Source: Scolanthus callimorphus (lineage: Eukaryota; Cnidaria; Anthozoa; Actiniaria; Edwardsiidae). Taken from it: DNA of 64,000 nucleotides. Below the pieces are notes generated by a model. That model was not told where the DNA came from and made no database searches. It saw only the letters and a program-made list of their open reading frames with translations. Made by a program: the position numbers and the translations under genes. This document shows, in pieces, positions 58,201 to 63,217 of this stretch. The DNA is taken from assembly GCA_033964015.1 (NCBI GenBank), contig CM066920.1, positions 11,189,912-11,253,911 on the forward strand, given 5' to 3'. The first letter of the stretch is position 1; each line of letters opens with the position of its first letter.

Positions 58201-60114
58201 CGTCTGACGTCTGAAACTGGCCTAAAAGTAACAAGCAAAGCAACCAAACAGACAAAGAAATAAAAAGACACGTAAAAGCGACCGCGTTTTACTAAATTGG
58301 AGGGAGCGGTTTAAACCCTAACACTTTACTGAGGATCGTTTCATTTCAACTTGTGAGCTGTGTTTGGTAATTATTATAAGTATTATAATCGAAACATTAT
58401 AAGTATTATAAGTATTATAATCGAAACATGTCTCGCGTTCAGACGCCACCTCGCCGAAAACCATCATCGAAACTAGTGACGAAGCACGTTTATTTTAAAT
58501 GTGATATAGTTTGACAATTGTCGCCTTTGTATAGACCTTTTTACATGGGCGTAATGTTGTTCCATTTCATTTCTATCCCTTCGCTTATGAAGCCACGAAC
58601 ATAATAACGACAAGACAATAGCTGGAGTGTGACATTGCCGATTGCTTGGTGAACAGCGGCATTCATTTGAATATTCTTTCTTTGTTGGGTATTCATATAT
58701 CCTTCGGTGCATAGCAGAAAAACAAAGAAAGAATACTCATGGGAATGCCACGTGATCTGAAATTTGACAACATTGTGCCCAGGGCAAGGAGGTCTATTAT
58801 GACCATGGTTTTAAGTAGCTTCAATGGCGCCCGCTTTGAAATGCTATTTAGTATATACTACACGGCAACCTCCATAGTCATAGATCGCGCGTTGTGATTG
58901 GTTCGCTATCTCGGGATATTGCAACAAGGTTAATAGATGGAAACCAAAATGCGGCTTTGTAGAGTTTGCAGAATTACAAAAACCGCAGTGAATTGCAGAT
59001 TTAGAGGGAGCTGTGCTCCGAAAACGTTTATCCAAAGTTTATTTGCCTCTGGCTCTTGTAATTACATCTTAGATTATACTACGCAGTGAATAACAACCTT
59101 GTCATTAAACCCACATTGGTAATCAAAGCACACTAATTTGAGTAACTCCATTTACTTGGCAGTGAGACCAAGACCCGTGAATTACTCTCCCGCTGTACTT
59201 ACCAACCATATGACAAGATGTCGGAAGAGAGTCTGAAACTGCTACATTGCAACAGGGAACCTCTGCACACGCCAACAGGTAACTTGTAGGCACTTTTCGA
59301 GGGGCTTTATAATAGACGCCATTGTAGTAGTCTTCTACTTTAAAGGTTACTAAAACCCACGCGTTTCCGAAGTCCAATCCAAAATCTCGCGTTTTTAAAA
59401 TGCAATGGATTGGATCACTTTGGATGGGTGCCAAAAACCCATGCGACGTATACGTAAAATAGAGATGACGTTGTGTGCACGATTTCACAATACCCCGCTT
59501 TCGTGCGTACCTCATGCGTAATAAATGGGAAGTAAAGATCAAGCGACCTGATGGATGGGCGGGGACGTGCGTAGCTCTACTGTCGCACGTGCATTTTGTA
59601 GCTTTTACTTAGCAATGCGCGCGTTGTGCCTCTGCATGTTGTGTAATCACTTAGTGGAAGTCGTTGATTTCTCAAGCGCTAAGCCAGTTATTACAATCGG
59701 TTAGACTTTCAACGAATAATTCCCCCAGCCATTAACAGGAGGCAAATTGAACCCTCTGCCCATTTTCCAGACGATTCTCTTATCACCACCCCAGTATCGG
59801 AGTTCTCTGAGAGCCCAGCTGGTACAGACACTCGCCCGAGAGACTCATCCGCACCAACAAGCACAGACACAACGCCTCGAAGCAACGAAACCACGCCTAG
59901 AAAACCCCGCCCGCGCTCAGCCAGCTTGGACACTGCTAACAAGGGGTCATCTTCACACAAAATTGTATCACGCACAGTGGAGATCGAGCCTGGCGCTAGT
60001 CTTAAAGAAGAACGACTTCGGATATTGTCTTCTATAAACCAGGTCAAGAATAATCTGATCAACAGAATAGACAATATGCCCAGGGGGGCGAGGAATGCTA
60101 AGAAACATTCGTGA
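19412..60114 (+). CDS. TASOR: TASOR/TASOR2 (FAM208) family protein, HUSH-complex scaffold homologue
   Basis: In vertebrates TASOR is the nuclear scaffold of the HUSH complex, which silences transposons. Thirty coding exons: 19412-19661, 19851-19996, 20093-20179, 24180-24252, 24650-24741, 27129-27271, 27521-27727, 29208-29343, 31610-31719, 34658-34760, 35548-35623, 35941-36018, 38764-43025, 44136-44194, 45021-45252, 45688-45760, 45860-45911, 46114-46180, 46699-47811, 48602-48702, 49158-49279, 50002-50069, 50724-50816, 51131-51242, 54399-54480, 55430-55535, 56816-56862, 57868-57911, 59163-59278, 59729-60114. Splice phases close on 2879 residues if one base is added to each of exons 6, 7, 9 and 13. 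Order: basic N-terminus, pseudo-PARP (about 84-333), SPOC-like (334-501), long disordered Ser/Arg/Pro region (502-2454), conserved C-terminal domain (2455-2751), tail. It is longer than human TASOR (about 1670) and TASOR2 (about 2430). Functional silencing is inferred from the family. Confidence 0.85.
19851..27727 (+). CDS. Pseudo-PARP (DUF3715) exons of the TASOR-like gene
   Basis: Exons 2-7. Family landmarks in order: GFVIPRKKK at the end of exon 1, FVHNERLSRE|FTEKK across exons 2 and 3, SLGDPSMGVYVCRYAD across exons 4 and 5, LEPTPNYDCHVSK in exon 6, YYFFEFDEE then RPRQVLPYAV in exon 7. Each has a direct counterpart in vertebrate TASOR (for example VHNELLEKEFTEK and GSPSMGVYLSRYAD). The vertebrate domain is a catalytically dead PARP fold. 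Exon 6 changes reading frame between 27212 and 27221 and exon 7 between 27594 and 27603; each appears to lack one base. Confidence 0.85.
21480..21980 (+). pseudogene. Decayed LINE reverse transcriptase 3' end
   Basis: In two shifted frames the sequence reads SCVRGTMLYASECW, then ARLERNVWTMLSWMCGLKP, then FGYVERAS and RRRRRPRKAWFEVV. This is the order seen at the C-terminal end of many invertebrate non-LTR reverse transcriptases (Y-G/A-S-E-x-W, RWMCG, FGHVxR, GRPRKxW). Stops and frameshifts show it is dead. It lies in the 4-kb third intron of the TASOR-like gene. The surrounding 20400-23700 is probably more of the same element, but I cannot recognise it. Confidence 0.7.
23750..24092. mobile_element. 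Hairpin MITE of about 340 bases
   Basis: An inverted repeat whose left arm includes CAGCTAAAATCATTGCATCG, CGACCCACGTTTTCAAA and, further in, CAGTTGACTGGCTTTCC. The right arm carries their complements, ending GTTTTAGCTATAAAAGC. It is directly upstream of TASOR exon 4 (24180). Confidence 0.75.
24440..24515. repeat. Small palindromic hairpin
   Basis: CATTATCCTGCTCGATTTTC at the left and its near complement, ending CTCGCAGGATAATG, at the right. It is a short relic in the intron before TASOR exon 5. Confidence 0.5.
25066..25185. mobile_element. Near-perfect 120-base hairpin (GTTAGAGAATGGACGC ends)
   Basis: The left arm GTTAGAGAATGGACGCGAGT runs through GACCACTAATGAACAAAAT. The right arm is its complement, ending GCGTCCATTCTCTAAC, with fewer than 20 unpaired loop bases. 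The flanking GTTCTAAA/TTTAGAACATGACCAATG sequence appears again near 26660, so a larger element may frame both. Confidence 0.8.
26380..26612. mobile_element. Long hairpin element (CAAGCGGCGAGGG ends)
   Basis: The outer arms are TCAAGCGGCGAGGGAAGAAC and the complement CCCTCGCCGCTTGA. The inner arms carry ACATAGTCATTAGTATTCAT (partly duplicated on the left) and its complement, and GTTGCACCTTG with its complement. It lies in the intron before TASOR exon 6. Confidence 0.8.
27775..28040. repeat. CCCCTGGAATTTCC-rich dispersed repeat, copy 1
   Basis: Starts with TTGGCTGATTGCATTTTTAA and continues with CTCCCCTGGAATTTCC-like words and GCCAGACACACCCCC. Related copies are at 28420-28700 and 56920-57220. 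It begins about 50 bases after the donor of TASOR exon 7. Confidence 0.65.
28420..28700. repeat. CCCCTGGAA-rich dispersed repeat, copy 2, with poly-C
   Basis: Starts with ATTGGCTGATTATATTTTGA then CCGCACCGGGGG. It repeats CCCCTGGAAAATC and GGATAAAATGTCCCTGGAAA, and ends in a run of about 29 C (28672-28700). The same GGGATAAAATGTCCCTGG word occurs at 56998. Confidence 0.65.
29208..36018 (+). CDS. SPOC-like region exons of the TASOR-like gene
   Basis: Exons 8-12: 29208-29343, 31610-31719, 34658-34760, 35548-35623, 35941-36018. They encode LGNQQIVWTGELVNK, a strand typical of the start of SPOC domains (W-x-G-x-L), then MSHEQLRPLLRCPLF, GGQYTYYEM, GILEFNGGAHHMYLLP and CLHVLMFVRRERLF. The order follows vertebrate TASOR (LWKGQLLNKG, LYEV, RGYLFLLSP, LHALFLF). 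Exon 9 leaves phase 1 but exon 10 needs phase 2, so one base seems missing near 31706-31719. Confidence 0.8.
29850..31504. mobile_element. hAT-like element with CAGGGCCCGTGGTTTGATGC ends and duplicated 5' part
   Basis: The left end CAGGGCCCGTGGTTTGATGC (29864) is inverted at 31485-31504 (GCATCAAACCACGGGCCCTG). CAGGG termini are typical of hAT elements. I find no clean 8-bp target repeat. The first 680 bases (29850-30531), including flanking GGGACAACTTTATA, are repeated in tandem at 30532-31210, differing mostly in homopolymer length. No transposase frame is seen. It is in the intron between TASOR exons 8 and 9. Confidence 0.75.
31862..31988. mobile_element. Hairpin element of about 125 bases
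   Basis: The left arm ATATAGAATAATACATGG followed by CATGGGCATATGG matches the right arm CCATATC..GGGCCCATGTATTA then TTCTCTATAT in inverse. It is a short MITE just after TASOR exon 9. Confidence 0.7.
32056..34085. mobile_element. 2-kb foldback transposon with 8-bp target duplication
   Basis: Arms of about 800 bases (32056-32875 and 33290-34085) are almost perfect inverted copies. Both arms contain the same degenerate tandem units, TCAAGGTGTAACTTTTTTT alternating with GAAGGGTAGACTTTTTTT, about 20 per arm. Exactly flanking the ends is a direct repeat TAGTTCTA (32048-32055 and 34086-34093), a clear target-site duplication. The two arms encode the same 73-codon Lys/Leu-rich open frame on opposite strands, which is a by-product of the repeat. 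The centre holds a tandem palindrome and a second inverted repeat. It sits in the intron between TASOR exons 9 and 10. Confidence 0.9.
32868..33297. repeat. Central segment of the foldback element
   Basis: At 32868-33012 the word AAGTTAATCTTAAGTTTATA and its complement alternate in about 60-base units separated by TATAGAGGA. At 33110-33297 a separate inverted repeat has TTATATAAACATCAATGAAA ends and an inner GATATCTTCACATGTGAAAA palindrome pair. The two parts look like older elements captured in the loop. Confidence 0.7.
35735..35905. repeat. Dispersed repeat, copy 1 (partner at 45400-45645)
   Basis: Shares the order CATTAAGAAATTGACCA, TCAAGGTCCTGAGAATCACG, TTTTTCTCcCAC and GCTGAAAATTTAGGCTAC with 45400-45645, diverged by small changes. 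Non-coding. Confidence 0.6.
36560..37925 (+). repeat. Tandem array of about 400-base units
   Basis: Three to four diverged units, beginning near 36570, 36940, 37325 and 37733. Each has CTGAACCTAGTACCATGACG then AGAGTCGGCACA, TTGGAATTTGTGTCCAACAT, CAGAGATCTTCGC, ATATCGAGATTTCAAGT, and a closing GCAATAATTATTCAGG. Short open frames appear in every unit, but no frame is conserved across them. It fills the intron before the giant TASOR exon. Confidence 0.75.
38764..43025 (+). CDS. Giant disordered exon of the TASOR-like gene (Ser/Arg/Pro rich)
   Basis: A single exon of about 1420 codons. It opens with a charged segment (KEDKKSDNRSEKDRED), then acidic and Ser-rich sequence. Two related segments follow, one with GHLALLNKAVG and one with SHLAVLSKAIG. 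A Pro-rich tract NPLPPPPIPPPPCLPPLPVS lies near 39712-39775, VPE..MNITT is repeated twice near 40150-40240, and a basic PPAKRTKT sequence lies near 41090. From about 41200 it becomes SR/RE-dipeptide rich with degenerate SSLERSxG...RLRSPE repeats. The frame running from 38764 stops at 41718; the same composition continues in another frame from 41678 to the donor at 43025. One base seems to be missing in the G run at 41685-41688. Confidence 0.85.
41560..42560 (+). repeat. Degenerate 30-60 residue protein repeats, SSLERSxG / RLRSPE
   Basis: About seven to eight copies of a unit with core S(S/L)LERS(W/T/G)G, a Tyr/Asn-containing linker, then E(F/L)xRLRSPE. Examples are SSSRERSWNYGWG, SSLERSWESRRDL, SSLEPSRGYNR, SSLERSWGTSN, SSLEKSGGFNR, SSLERSTGHNR and PSLDRSTGMF. 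The DNA is not a tight tandem repeat, so the units are old and held by selection on composition or motif. Confidence 0.7.
43083..43320. repeat. Dispersed repeat, copy 2 (partner at 4090-4320)
   Basis: Begins TGTCACGCAACTGCGCAGCT and follows the 4090-4320 copy through AACGATGGCCAGCGAA, CTCGAAAACAAAT, GATAGGATGGTCTTA and TAGCATGCGCGTATCATAAC. It lies directly after the donor of the giant TASOR exon. Confidence 0.75.
43261..43645. repeat. 180-base tandem duplication ending in long poly-G
   Basis: Units at 43261-43440 and 43441-43640 share CTGATAATTCAGTGATCCCT, ACGGGGCCTCCTACTTTGTT, CCTGAATTTCGTCCCGTCC and AGGGTGGGGGAGAGGGGG. Both end in G runs, about 10 in the first and about 30 in the second. 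A following segment (43650-43990) repeats ATACCCAAAAAA words and a C run. Confidence 0.75.
44136..46180 (+). CDS. Five small RS-type exons of the TASOR-like gene
   Basis: Exons 44136-44194, 45021-45252, 45688-45760, 45860-45911 and 46114-46180 have matching phases (1/0/1/2/0/1). They keep the RS character of the giant exon: RRSFDRTRSPTPERG, SPPGTPGTPETAF, IERRRSFDKEG, KRDARSPGQSPRDSRK and RDADRGRPRMRNTPPR. The 45021 exon has a distinct ordered-looking stretch (IGYWSSEIPVNRNRFLALVP). I know no vertebrate counterpart for this part. Confidence 0.8.
45400..45645. repeat. Dispersed repeat, copy 2 (partner at 35735-35905)
   Basis: Contains CATTAAGAATTTGACCAG, TCAAAGTTCCTGAGATTCAC, TTTTTTTCTCACGCAAG and GGCTGAGAATTCATGCTACG in the order of the 35735 copy. 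It ends about 45 bases before the acceptor of TASOR exon 16. Confidence 0.6.
46196..46447. mobile_element. MITE of the GGCTGACA / AAAGAGCC family, copy 1
   Basis: The left part has TGTGTCAGTCGCCATTTTGA then CAGCATAGCAACATACGA and CATCCATTTCCATCGGCTGA. The right part has AACGAAAACAATAACAAAGG then GTGGCTGACAGGGGCTCTTT. The same order is found at 50844-51028, and in inverse, split form at 53206-54302. It lies immediately upstream of another MITE and of TASOR exon 19. Confidence 0.75.
46448..46634. mobile_element. Hairpin MITE with CAGCCATTCTCA ends
   Basis: The left arm CAGCCATTCTCAGTTACACG then CGGTCGCCGGCAAC and AAGCTTGCAAGCGAAAACTC are matched in inverse by GAGTTTTCGCTTGCAAGCTT, CCGGCGACCGCGTGTAAATG and AGAATGGCTG. 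The loop is about 70 bases. It ends about 65 bases before TASOR exon 19. Confidence 0.8.
46699..47811 (+). CDS. Exon 19 of the TASOR-like gene with coding minisatellite
   Basis: A 371-codon exon, phase 1 in and phase 1 out. It begins ELARENSHQTD. A strongly basic ILKNRKRQRKV sequence near 46818-46850 is a likely nuclear localisation signal. An acidic stretch (FDEEQNLEEEIPVN) follows. Near 47190 AQLEILKKYGFNYVKG may be a short helix. From 47482 to 47629 a 10-residue repeat GTRDLVSPPQ occurs almost five times. The open frame continues three codons past the donor to a stop at 47832, but AAAG|GTAGGG is a good donor and its phase fits exon 20. Confidence 0.82.
47482..47629 (+). repeat. 30-base in-frame minisatellite (GTRDLVSPPQ x about 5)
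   Basis: Units start at 47491, 47521, 47551, 47581 and 47611, each GGTACCCG(T/C)GACCTGGTTTC plus TCCACCACA. Copies differ only at a T/C third position. Because the unit is 10 codons, copy-number changes keep the reading frame. Near-identity points to recent expansion. Confidence 0.92.
48166..48236 (+). pseudogene. Decayed duplicate of the TASOR exon 20 acceptor region
   Basis: TAATTTTCCCGCTTAGCCTG then TTTTTGCAGTCGTTGTTTGG and CAGAGGAAGAGGCCAAAATG resembles the real acceptor at 48553-48620 (TAATTTTCCCGGCTAGCCTG, TTGTTGCAGTTTGTTATTTT, CAGAGGAACAGGCTAAGGTG). The upstream copy loses similarity soon after the exon start. A MITE (48263-48499) separates the two copies. Confidence 0.6.
48263..48499. 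mobile_element. MITE with TAAAGCC(T/C)CATTTACAC ends
   Basis: The left end is AAAGCCTCATTTACACAACG then GGCACGGCTCGGATAAAAA. The right end is TTTTTATCCGAGCCGTGCC then GTGTAAATGGGGCTT. A shorter internal CATTTACACAGCG word lies midway. It is inserted 100 bases before TASOR exon 20. Confidence 0.8.
48602..59278 (+). CDS. Conserved C-terminal domain exons of the TASOR-like gene
   Basis: Exons 20-29: 48602-48702, 49158-49279, 50002-50069, 50724-50816, 51131-51242, 54399-54480, 55430-55535, 56816-56862, 57868-57911, 59163-59278. All phases agree, with no frame break. The order QSFFYVFDPEPEPDQE, YLDATDPANLHKL, LYKLKQHPYVKFAFFNN, CGGVLIPDDAIL, YLEALFLLIAEQNE, HFILLSDILRHRPEVQWFIG corresponds to the vertebrate TASOR C-terminal block (LVTLKKLPCVSFAG, SGGFIVSDESIL, LKNFLTFLEEL, HIVFLTEKN, NGIVVATAEDF). 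In exon 24 the acceptor at 51130 was preferred over AG at 51142 because of its long pyrimidine tract and extra in-frame YLEA. Confidence 0.83.
48990..49021. repeat. Poly-C tract with CCTGGAATT words
   Basis: A run of about 18 C (49003-49020) is preceded by ACCTGGAATTCCAG, CACCCTGGAATTAAT and CCCACCTGGAATTTTAC (48820-48920), the vocabulary of the CCCTGGAA repeat family. It lies in the intron between TASOR exons 20 and 21. Confidence 0.6.
50844..51028. mobile_element. TTAA-type MITE of the AAAGAGC family, copy 2
   Basis: 185 bases starting TTAAAGAGCTTGTGTCAGCC and ending GGCTGGCACGGCTCTTTA. The interior has GCCATTTTGACAGCATAGCA and CGAACGAAAACAATAACAAA. TTAA at the left and TTTAT at the right suggest TTAA target preference. 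It lies in the intron between TASOR exons 23 and 24. Confidence 0.75.
51297..52002. mobile_element. 700-base foldback element
   Basis: The outer arms of about 140 bases (51297-51440 and 51865-52002) carry TTAAGGTTACTGAGAACCTT, TCATACACGTCCTTAGTTTA and TATCAACCTATATATCG with their complements. The inner arms carry CCAAGTAACACATTGTTTTA and TGTTTCTCAAAAACCGTGTC with complements. It lies in the intron after TASOR exon 24. No transposase is seen. Confidence 0.82.
52390..52670. mobile_element. Hairpin element with GAGGCAAATCGGTTGAAACG arms
   Basis: The left arm GAGGCAAATCGGTTGAAACG then CGACCAAGATATGG and ACATAATTTTCTTT is matched in inverse by AAAGAAAATTATGTATTCAG, CCATATCTCGGTCGCG and TTTCAACCGATTTGCCTC. 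The loop contains a smaller GTTCAAAACTTTATGAACGC palindrome. Confidence 0.8.
53284..53918. mobile_element. MITE with TACCACTGTATGCATTGC ends, copy 2, interrupted
   Basis: The left end TACCACTGTATGCATTGCTA then CGCGACCT and the right end AGGTCGCGTAGCAATGCATA then CAGTGGTA are perfect inverted repeats. The body matches 18283-18550, except that about 340 bases (53359-53697) are extra. The extra segment begins near GCGGAGCTCC and ends near GGGAGCTCCGC and is probably another inserted element. Confidence 0.82.
54028..54252. mobile_element. Hairpin MITE with CATTCTCG..CCCAGAGCTCCCC ends
   Basis: The left arm CATTCTCGTTCCCAGAGCTC then CCCAGCTCGT and GGGGAGGCTCTGG is matched in inverse by CCAGAGCCTCCCCCGCGAGG, ACGAGCCGGGGAGCTCTGGG and TTCGAGAATG. 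It interrupts the outer TTAA MITE between GATTTAGT and its continuation. Confidence 0.8.
54510..54915. repeat. Dispersed repeat, copy 2 (partner at 8515-8785)
   Basis: A longer copy than at 8515. It begins ATTAACACTTATTGGATGAG and contains an inner inverted pair (GATAGTGAGATTTGTGTTAT ... AACGCCTCGAG-type complements around 54540-54630). It then has GATGAGGCCTTGCAAGGCGA, TTTAGATATCCTGAGCAATG and TTCGAAATGAAAACC. Confidence 0.75.
55150..55292. repeat. Inverted repeat around a GT/G-run microsatellite
   Basis: The left arm TGGTCTCCTCGCAGCCGTCC then TCACGTGTCACGCTAC and the right arm GTAGCGTGACACCCGTCCGT then GCGGCTGCGAGGAGACCA pair around a (GT)n tract that passes into about 20 G (55230-55250). 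It lies in the intron before TASOR exon 26. Confidence 0.7.
55752..56072. mobile_element. 320-base hairpin MITE (ACTACTCTTCCCAGTAGACC ends)
   Basis: The left end CTACTCTTCCCAGTAGACCG then TTACACCTCTCG and GATCAACTTTTTTGTACCAC is matched by GTGGTACAAAAAAAGTGATC, CGAGAGGTGTAACGGTCTAC and TGGGAAGAGTAG. Several CACGTGAT and GATCAC words recur inside. Confidence 0.85.
56920..57220. repeat. CCCCTGGAATT-rich dispersed repeat, copy 3
   Basis: Contains CCTCCCCTGGAATTATTCTG, GGGATAAAATGTCCCTGGGA and GCCAGACACACCCCTTACGT, and ends in GGTTTAAAAATGCAATAAGC. These are the same blocks as in 27775-28040 and 28420-28700. It lies in the intron after TASOR exon 27. Confidence 0.65.
57296..57738. mobile_element. 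Element packed with CAGCCCGGGCTG palindromes
   Basis: The ends GGGGCCGATTACATGGAGAA then TTTCAGCCCGGGCT and their exact complement define an element of about 440 bases. Inside, AGCCCGGGCT or one-base variants occur about ten times in both orientations, together with ATTACATG words. No frame is conserved. It lies in the intron before TASOR exon 28. Confidence 0.82.
58533..58798. mobile_element. MITE with AGACCT..GGGCGTAATGTTGT ends
   Basis: The left ATAGACCTTTTTACATGGGC then GTAATGTTGTTCC and right AACATTGTGCCCAGGGCAAG then GAGGTCTAT ends are imperfect inverted repeats. The inner hairpin has ATTCTTTCTTTGTT and AACAAAGAAAGAAT. A related piece is inside the composite element at 13091-13581. Confidence 0.7.
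59729..60114 (+). CDS. Last coding exon of the TASOR-like gene
   Basis: 128 codons starting in phase 1 after TTCCCCCAG and ending at TGA 60112-60114. Ser/Thr/Pro rich (PVSEFSESPAGTD, STDTTPRSNETTPRKPRPRS), then a charged helical end (SLKEERLRILSSINQVKN) and a basic tail RGARNAKKHS. The repeated TPR and SPxR sites are plausible phosphorylation sites. No close vertebrate match is apparent. Confidence 0.82.
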
Positions 60115-60687
60115 CAGTACCGTGATGCAACACCTTTCTCTTCAGTCTGCGGCTAGGAGTAATTCTTTTGTACAAACTTCAACAAATATAGTACGAACAT
60201 CATTTACATTTCTAAGGAAAGACCTTGTAATGACATTTCGTATGTTTAGTAAGAGCCTATATTGTCTCGAGCTCACTTGCATTAGGAACGGCACTCTGCC
60301 GTGCCAACATTTTCTATTTAGATGATATCCCGACCCCCGTCCGTTGCGGTAGAGTACGAAGATCGAAAGTGCAACGTACTCCACCGTAGCGGATGAGAAT
60401 CGGGCTATTAAAATCAGGGTGGAGATCTTCTCCTTTCGCCAATACATGGTAAATTAACCTCATTTCAAGTATCAAATTACTTATTTTTATTAAGCTAATA
60501 ATGCCATAGTAAATTAGCGCGACAGAATTAATGCTCAACGTTTGATCTTTGCCTAATATGTATTACGATTTTTCAAATATTCATGTTTTTGTCGATTCTT
60601 GTAAATGTCGAAGAAAATGTAAAAAGAGATTATATTTTTATATAGAGTTTATATGACCGAACACATGAATCAGCCTATTAATGGCAA

Positions 60688-60693
60688 AATAAA
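60688..60693 (+). terminator. Polyadenylation signal of the TASOR-like gene
   Basis: AATAAA about 575 bases after the TASOR stop codon, in AT-rich sequence. No closer canonical signal is obvious. Position and motif only. Confidence 0.45.
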
Positions 60694-60699
60694 GAAATT

Positions 60700-62979
60700 C
60701 TATTGAACAATGCACACTATCAAGATCCTTTCTGAACGGTTTCAAGATCTTAATTACATGCTGACAATTATGGCGTATGACATTCTGAAAACGGTTTTTA
60801 TTTACTATGTTAACTTATACGGAATACTCGACATTCTTGTTCCATCGTCCCTCGATAAATGCTTCCAACCTGGATGACCACAGAGACTCTAAGTCGTCCA
60901 GAGCCCTTACAAGACACAGGTAGTCTATTCTAGGGTATTCGGCCTCAAGTGGAGAAAGCTACACTGACCTTATTTGAGACTCTTACTAGTATTGTTTACC
61001 CGCGCAAGATTTCACTGACTGTTGAAGTAAGGCGTGCGTTGTCCTTGAAATGCTGTCAGAAAAACGAGTTTTTGCTTGGAAGAAATACGTCCCTCCCAGC
61101 AAATTGAGGCTCCATCGATCGGTACTTAGTCACATTGGGTGCCCGGGGGTGGGACTCCCATATTTCGTGGTCGGGTATGATCGTCTGTAATTTTCAGTTT
61201 CACCCCTAAGACATATACCAAACATGCCGTGGCTCTAATAATTTGTTACCCTCAAAGATGAGGCCTTATGTGCCAAGTAGGCGCGAAGGAGACAAAGATT
61301 TCGTGTTTGACGAAAATGCTGCCTTTAATGTTGTCTAATTTATTGTCTTCCCATCTCTTGCACGGTTTTTAGAAGCACCATCATGAGACAAAACAATTTG
61401 GACACACATTTCGGCCCTAAAAGATGCTACTCCCTAAAATTTATTGAAGATCACGATCACCCATAAAAGTGACCAAACCCCCGTGATTTTAACCCCTAAA
61501 AGATACGACGATCATCCCCGACCAAAAATATGCCCCCAATCCCCCCGGTATTGGGTGCTCATTTAAGGAGCGGATTTTGCTTTATTGCCTGAAAGAAAAT
61601 TGGGTCTCGTGTGTGTCGGGATGATCAAATCATTCATTTACAATCGTTAATTATAAACTTTAATCAATCATTTTTAAACTAATAATTTCTATAATGATAG
61701 TTCTTTCTACTTTGTACACTTATGTACACATTTTCAAAGTTTAAAATATCCTTTATAAAAACTGGTTAATAAAGTGTAACCAAGGAATCCCCGGAATTTC
61801 ATCCCAACCGGAATGTTTTGTACCATTGCACGCCGATCAAACCAGGCATTTTCCCTTAACAAATGGAAAATGCCATTTCATGTTTTTAGCCGCACCCCCT
61901 ACAGAGTTTTTCCGAGGGGGTCAAACCGAAAAAAGGCAATACCAAAAAGCCTCTTCCGTGGGTTTTTCCGTGGGGGTGCAATCTCAAAAAGGCTCTTCCG
62001 AAAGTATTTCCGAGGGGATAGGGCAATAATTTCCGAGGTGGTTACTAAAGGAAATGACCTAAAAAATGGAATTCCTCCAAAGCACACTTGGTGTAGAATT
62101 CCGTATTCCCTCTAGAAGAATTTCGGATGAAGGTCGGACAATAAATGTTCTTCCAGAATAGGCTGAGGCAGAAGTTTGGCCTGTAGAATGGCTTTCATAT
62201 ACCAGTGCAATTACCCTTGGCGTATTACACTTTACCACTTATAGTACGTTTCTCACTAATATCTTTTTTTGTTGTCTAGCGTACTTTCTTGCAGGGATAT
62301 ACGAGAACCACTCTATATCATCCAGGTATAACTAATACCTCATACTTTTATTTTGTACTACTTTTAACTTAAAGCAAACGAAACGAAACATTCAGCCGAT
62401 CGAAAAACTGGGTGCTTCTCGCTCGCAATGTTTACTTCAATTTTGGTTTGTAAAAACTTTCTGTATAAAATCAGATAAAATCGAAGCCTGCAATAAATAT
62501 CGACTACCTATCTACCTTTTTATACATATACATATATATAAAAAAAATAAATGAAACCGGACTTGCGTGGTGTGCAATACAGAAGAGGGAGACATCGAAT
62601 GGAATCCAAGTCCCACGTCTATCTCGAGCACACCACAAGCAACTTCGAAAGCAAGGCCACGAGATATCTCAGGGTATTTCCGCTCTGTCCAGGAGGAGTC
62701 TTATGCCTGATGTACATGCTGCGATTTGTCGAGCTGATTTCTTGTAAGCTTCATTCGGTATCGGCGCGACACTGACAAATCTATGGCAACGGATCGTAAT
62801 TTTGTTCGTGTCGGGCCCGATTTTCCTACGGACAAATGATATAAGCCACGGCTCAAAAGAGTCGGCCCGACAAATCGCAGCGTGTAAATCCCATAAAGGA
62901 AGATTTTCTCGCATTTGACATGGCAACTTTTCTCACACGATTTGCAATTCCAAATCACTAGTGAAAACGAGATGCAATA
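60700..62979. other. Spacer between the convergent TASOR-like and dystroglycan-like genes
   Basis: No coding exon recognised. Between 61140 and 61570 are short AAAAGATAC and CCCC-containing words typical of degenerate repeats. At 61900-62040 the word TTCCG(A/T)GGGG recurs and produces a spurious Arg-rich open frame. The rest shows nothing I can name. Confidence 0.45.
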
Positions 62980-63214
62980 GTCTCTGCTCTACCGCTGGAT
63001 ACGCATCGACGGCGCATAAATACAGCAGGAGCCTCAATTTGAAGCCGAAAAAGTTGTGAATACCAGCGAGTCGGAAAAGTTTCCTCAAGTTTGTCTATTG
63101 TCTCAATTCAAGCTTCATAAGTTTCTTGTCGGTATTCACAACTTTTTCGGCTTCAAATTGAGGCACCTGCTGTATTTATGCACCGTCGATGCCTATTCAG
63201 CGGTAGAGCAGAGA
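62980..63214. mobile_element. Hairpin element upstream of the GTCGCGCGA repeat
   Basis: The left arm TCTCTGCTCTACCGCTGGAT then GCATCGACGGCGCATAAATA and TTGAAGCCGAAAAAGTTGTG is matched in inverse by CACAACTTTTTCGGCTTCAA, TATTTATGCACCGTCGATGC and AGCGGTAGAGCAGAGA. Loop of about 60 bases. Confidence 0.82.
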
Positions 63215-63217
63215 ATT

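Noticed and set aside
61813..62115. 100-codon Arg/Phe-rich open frame downstream of TASOR
   Set aside because: Made by recurring TTCCGAGGGG words; low-complexity repeat, not a gene.
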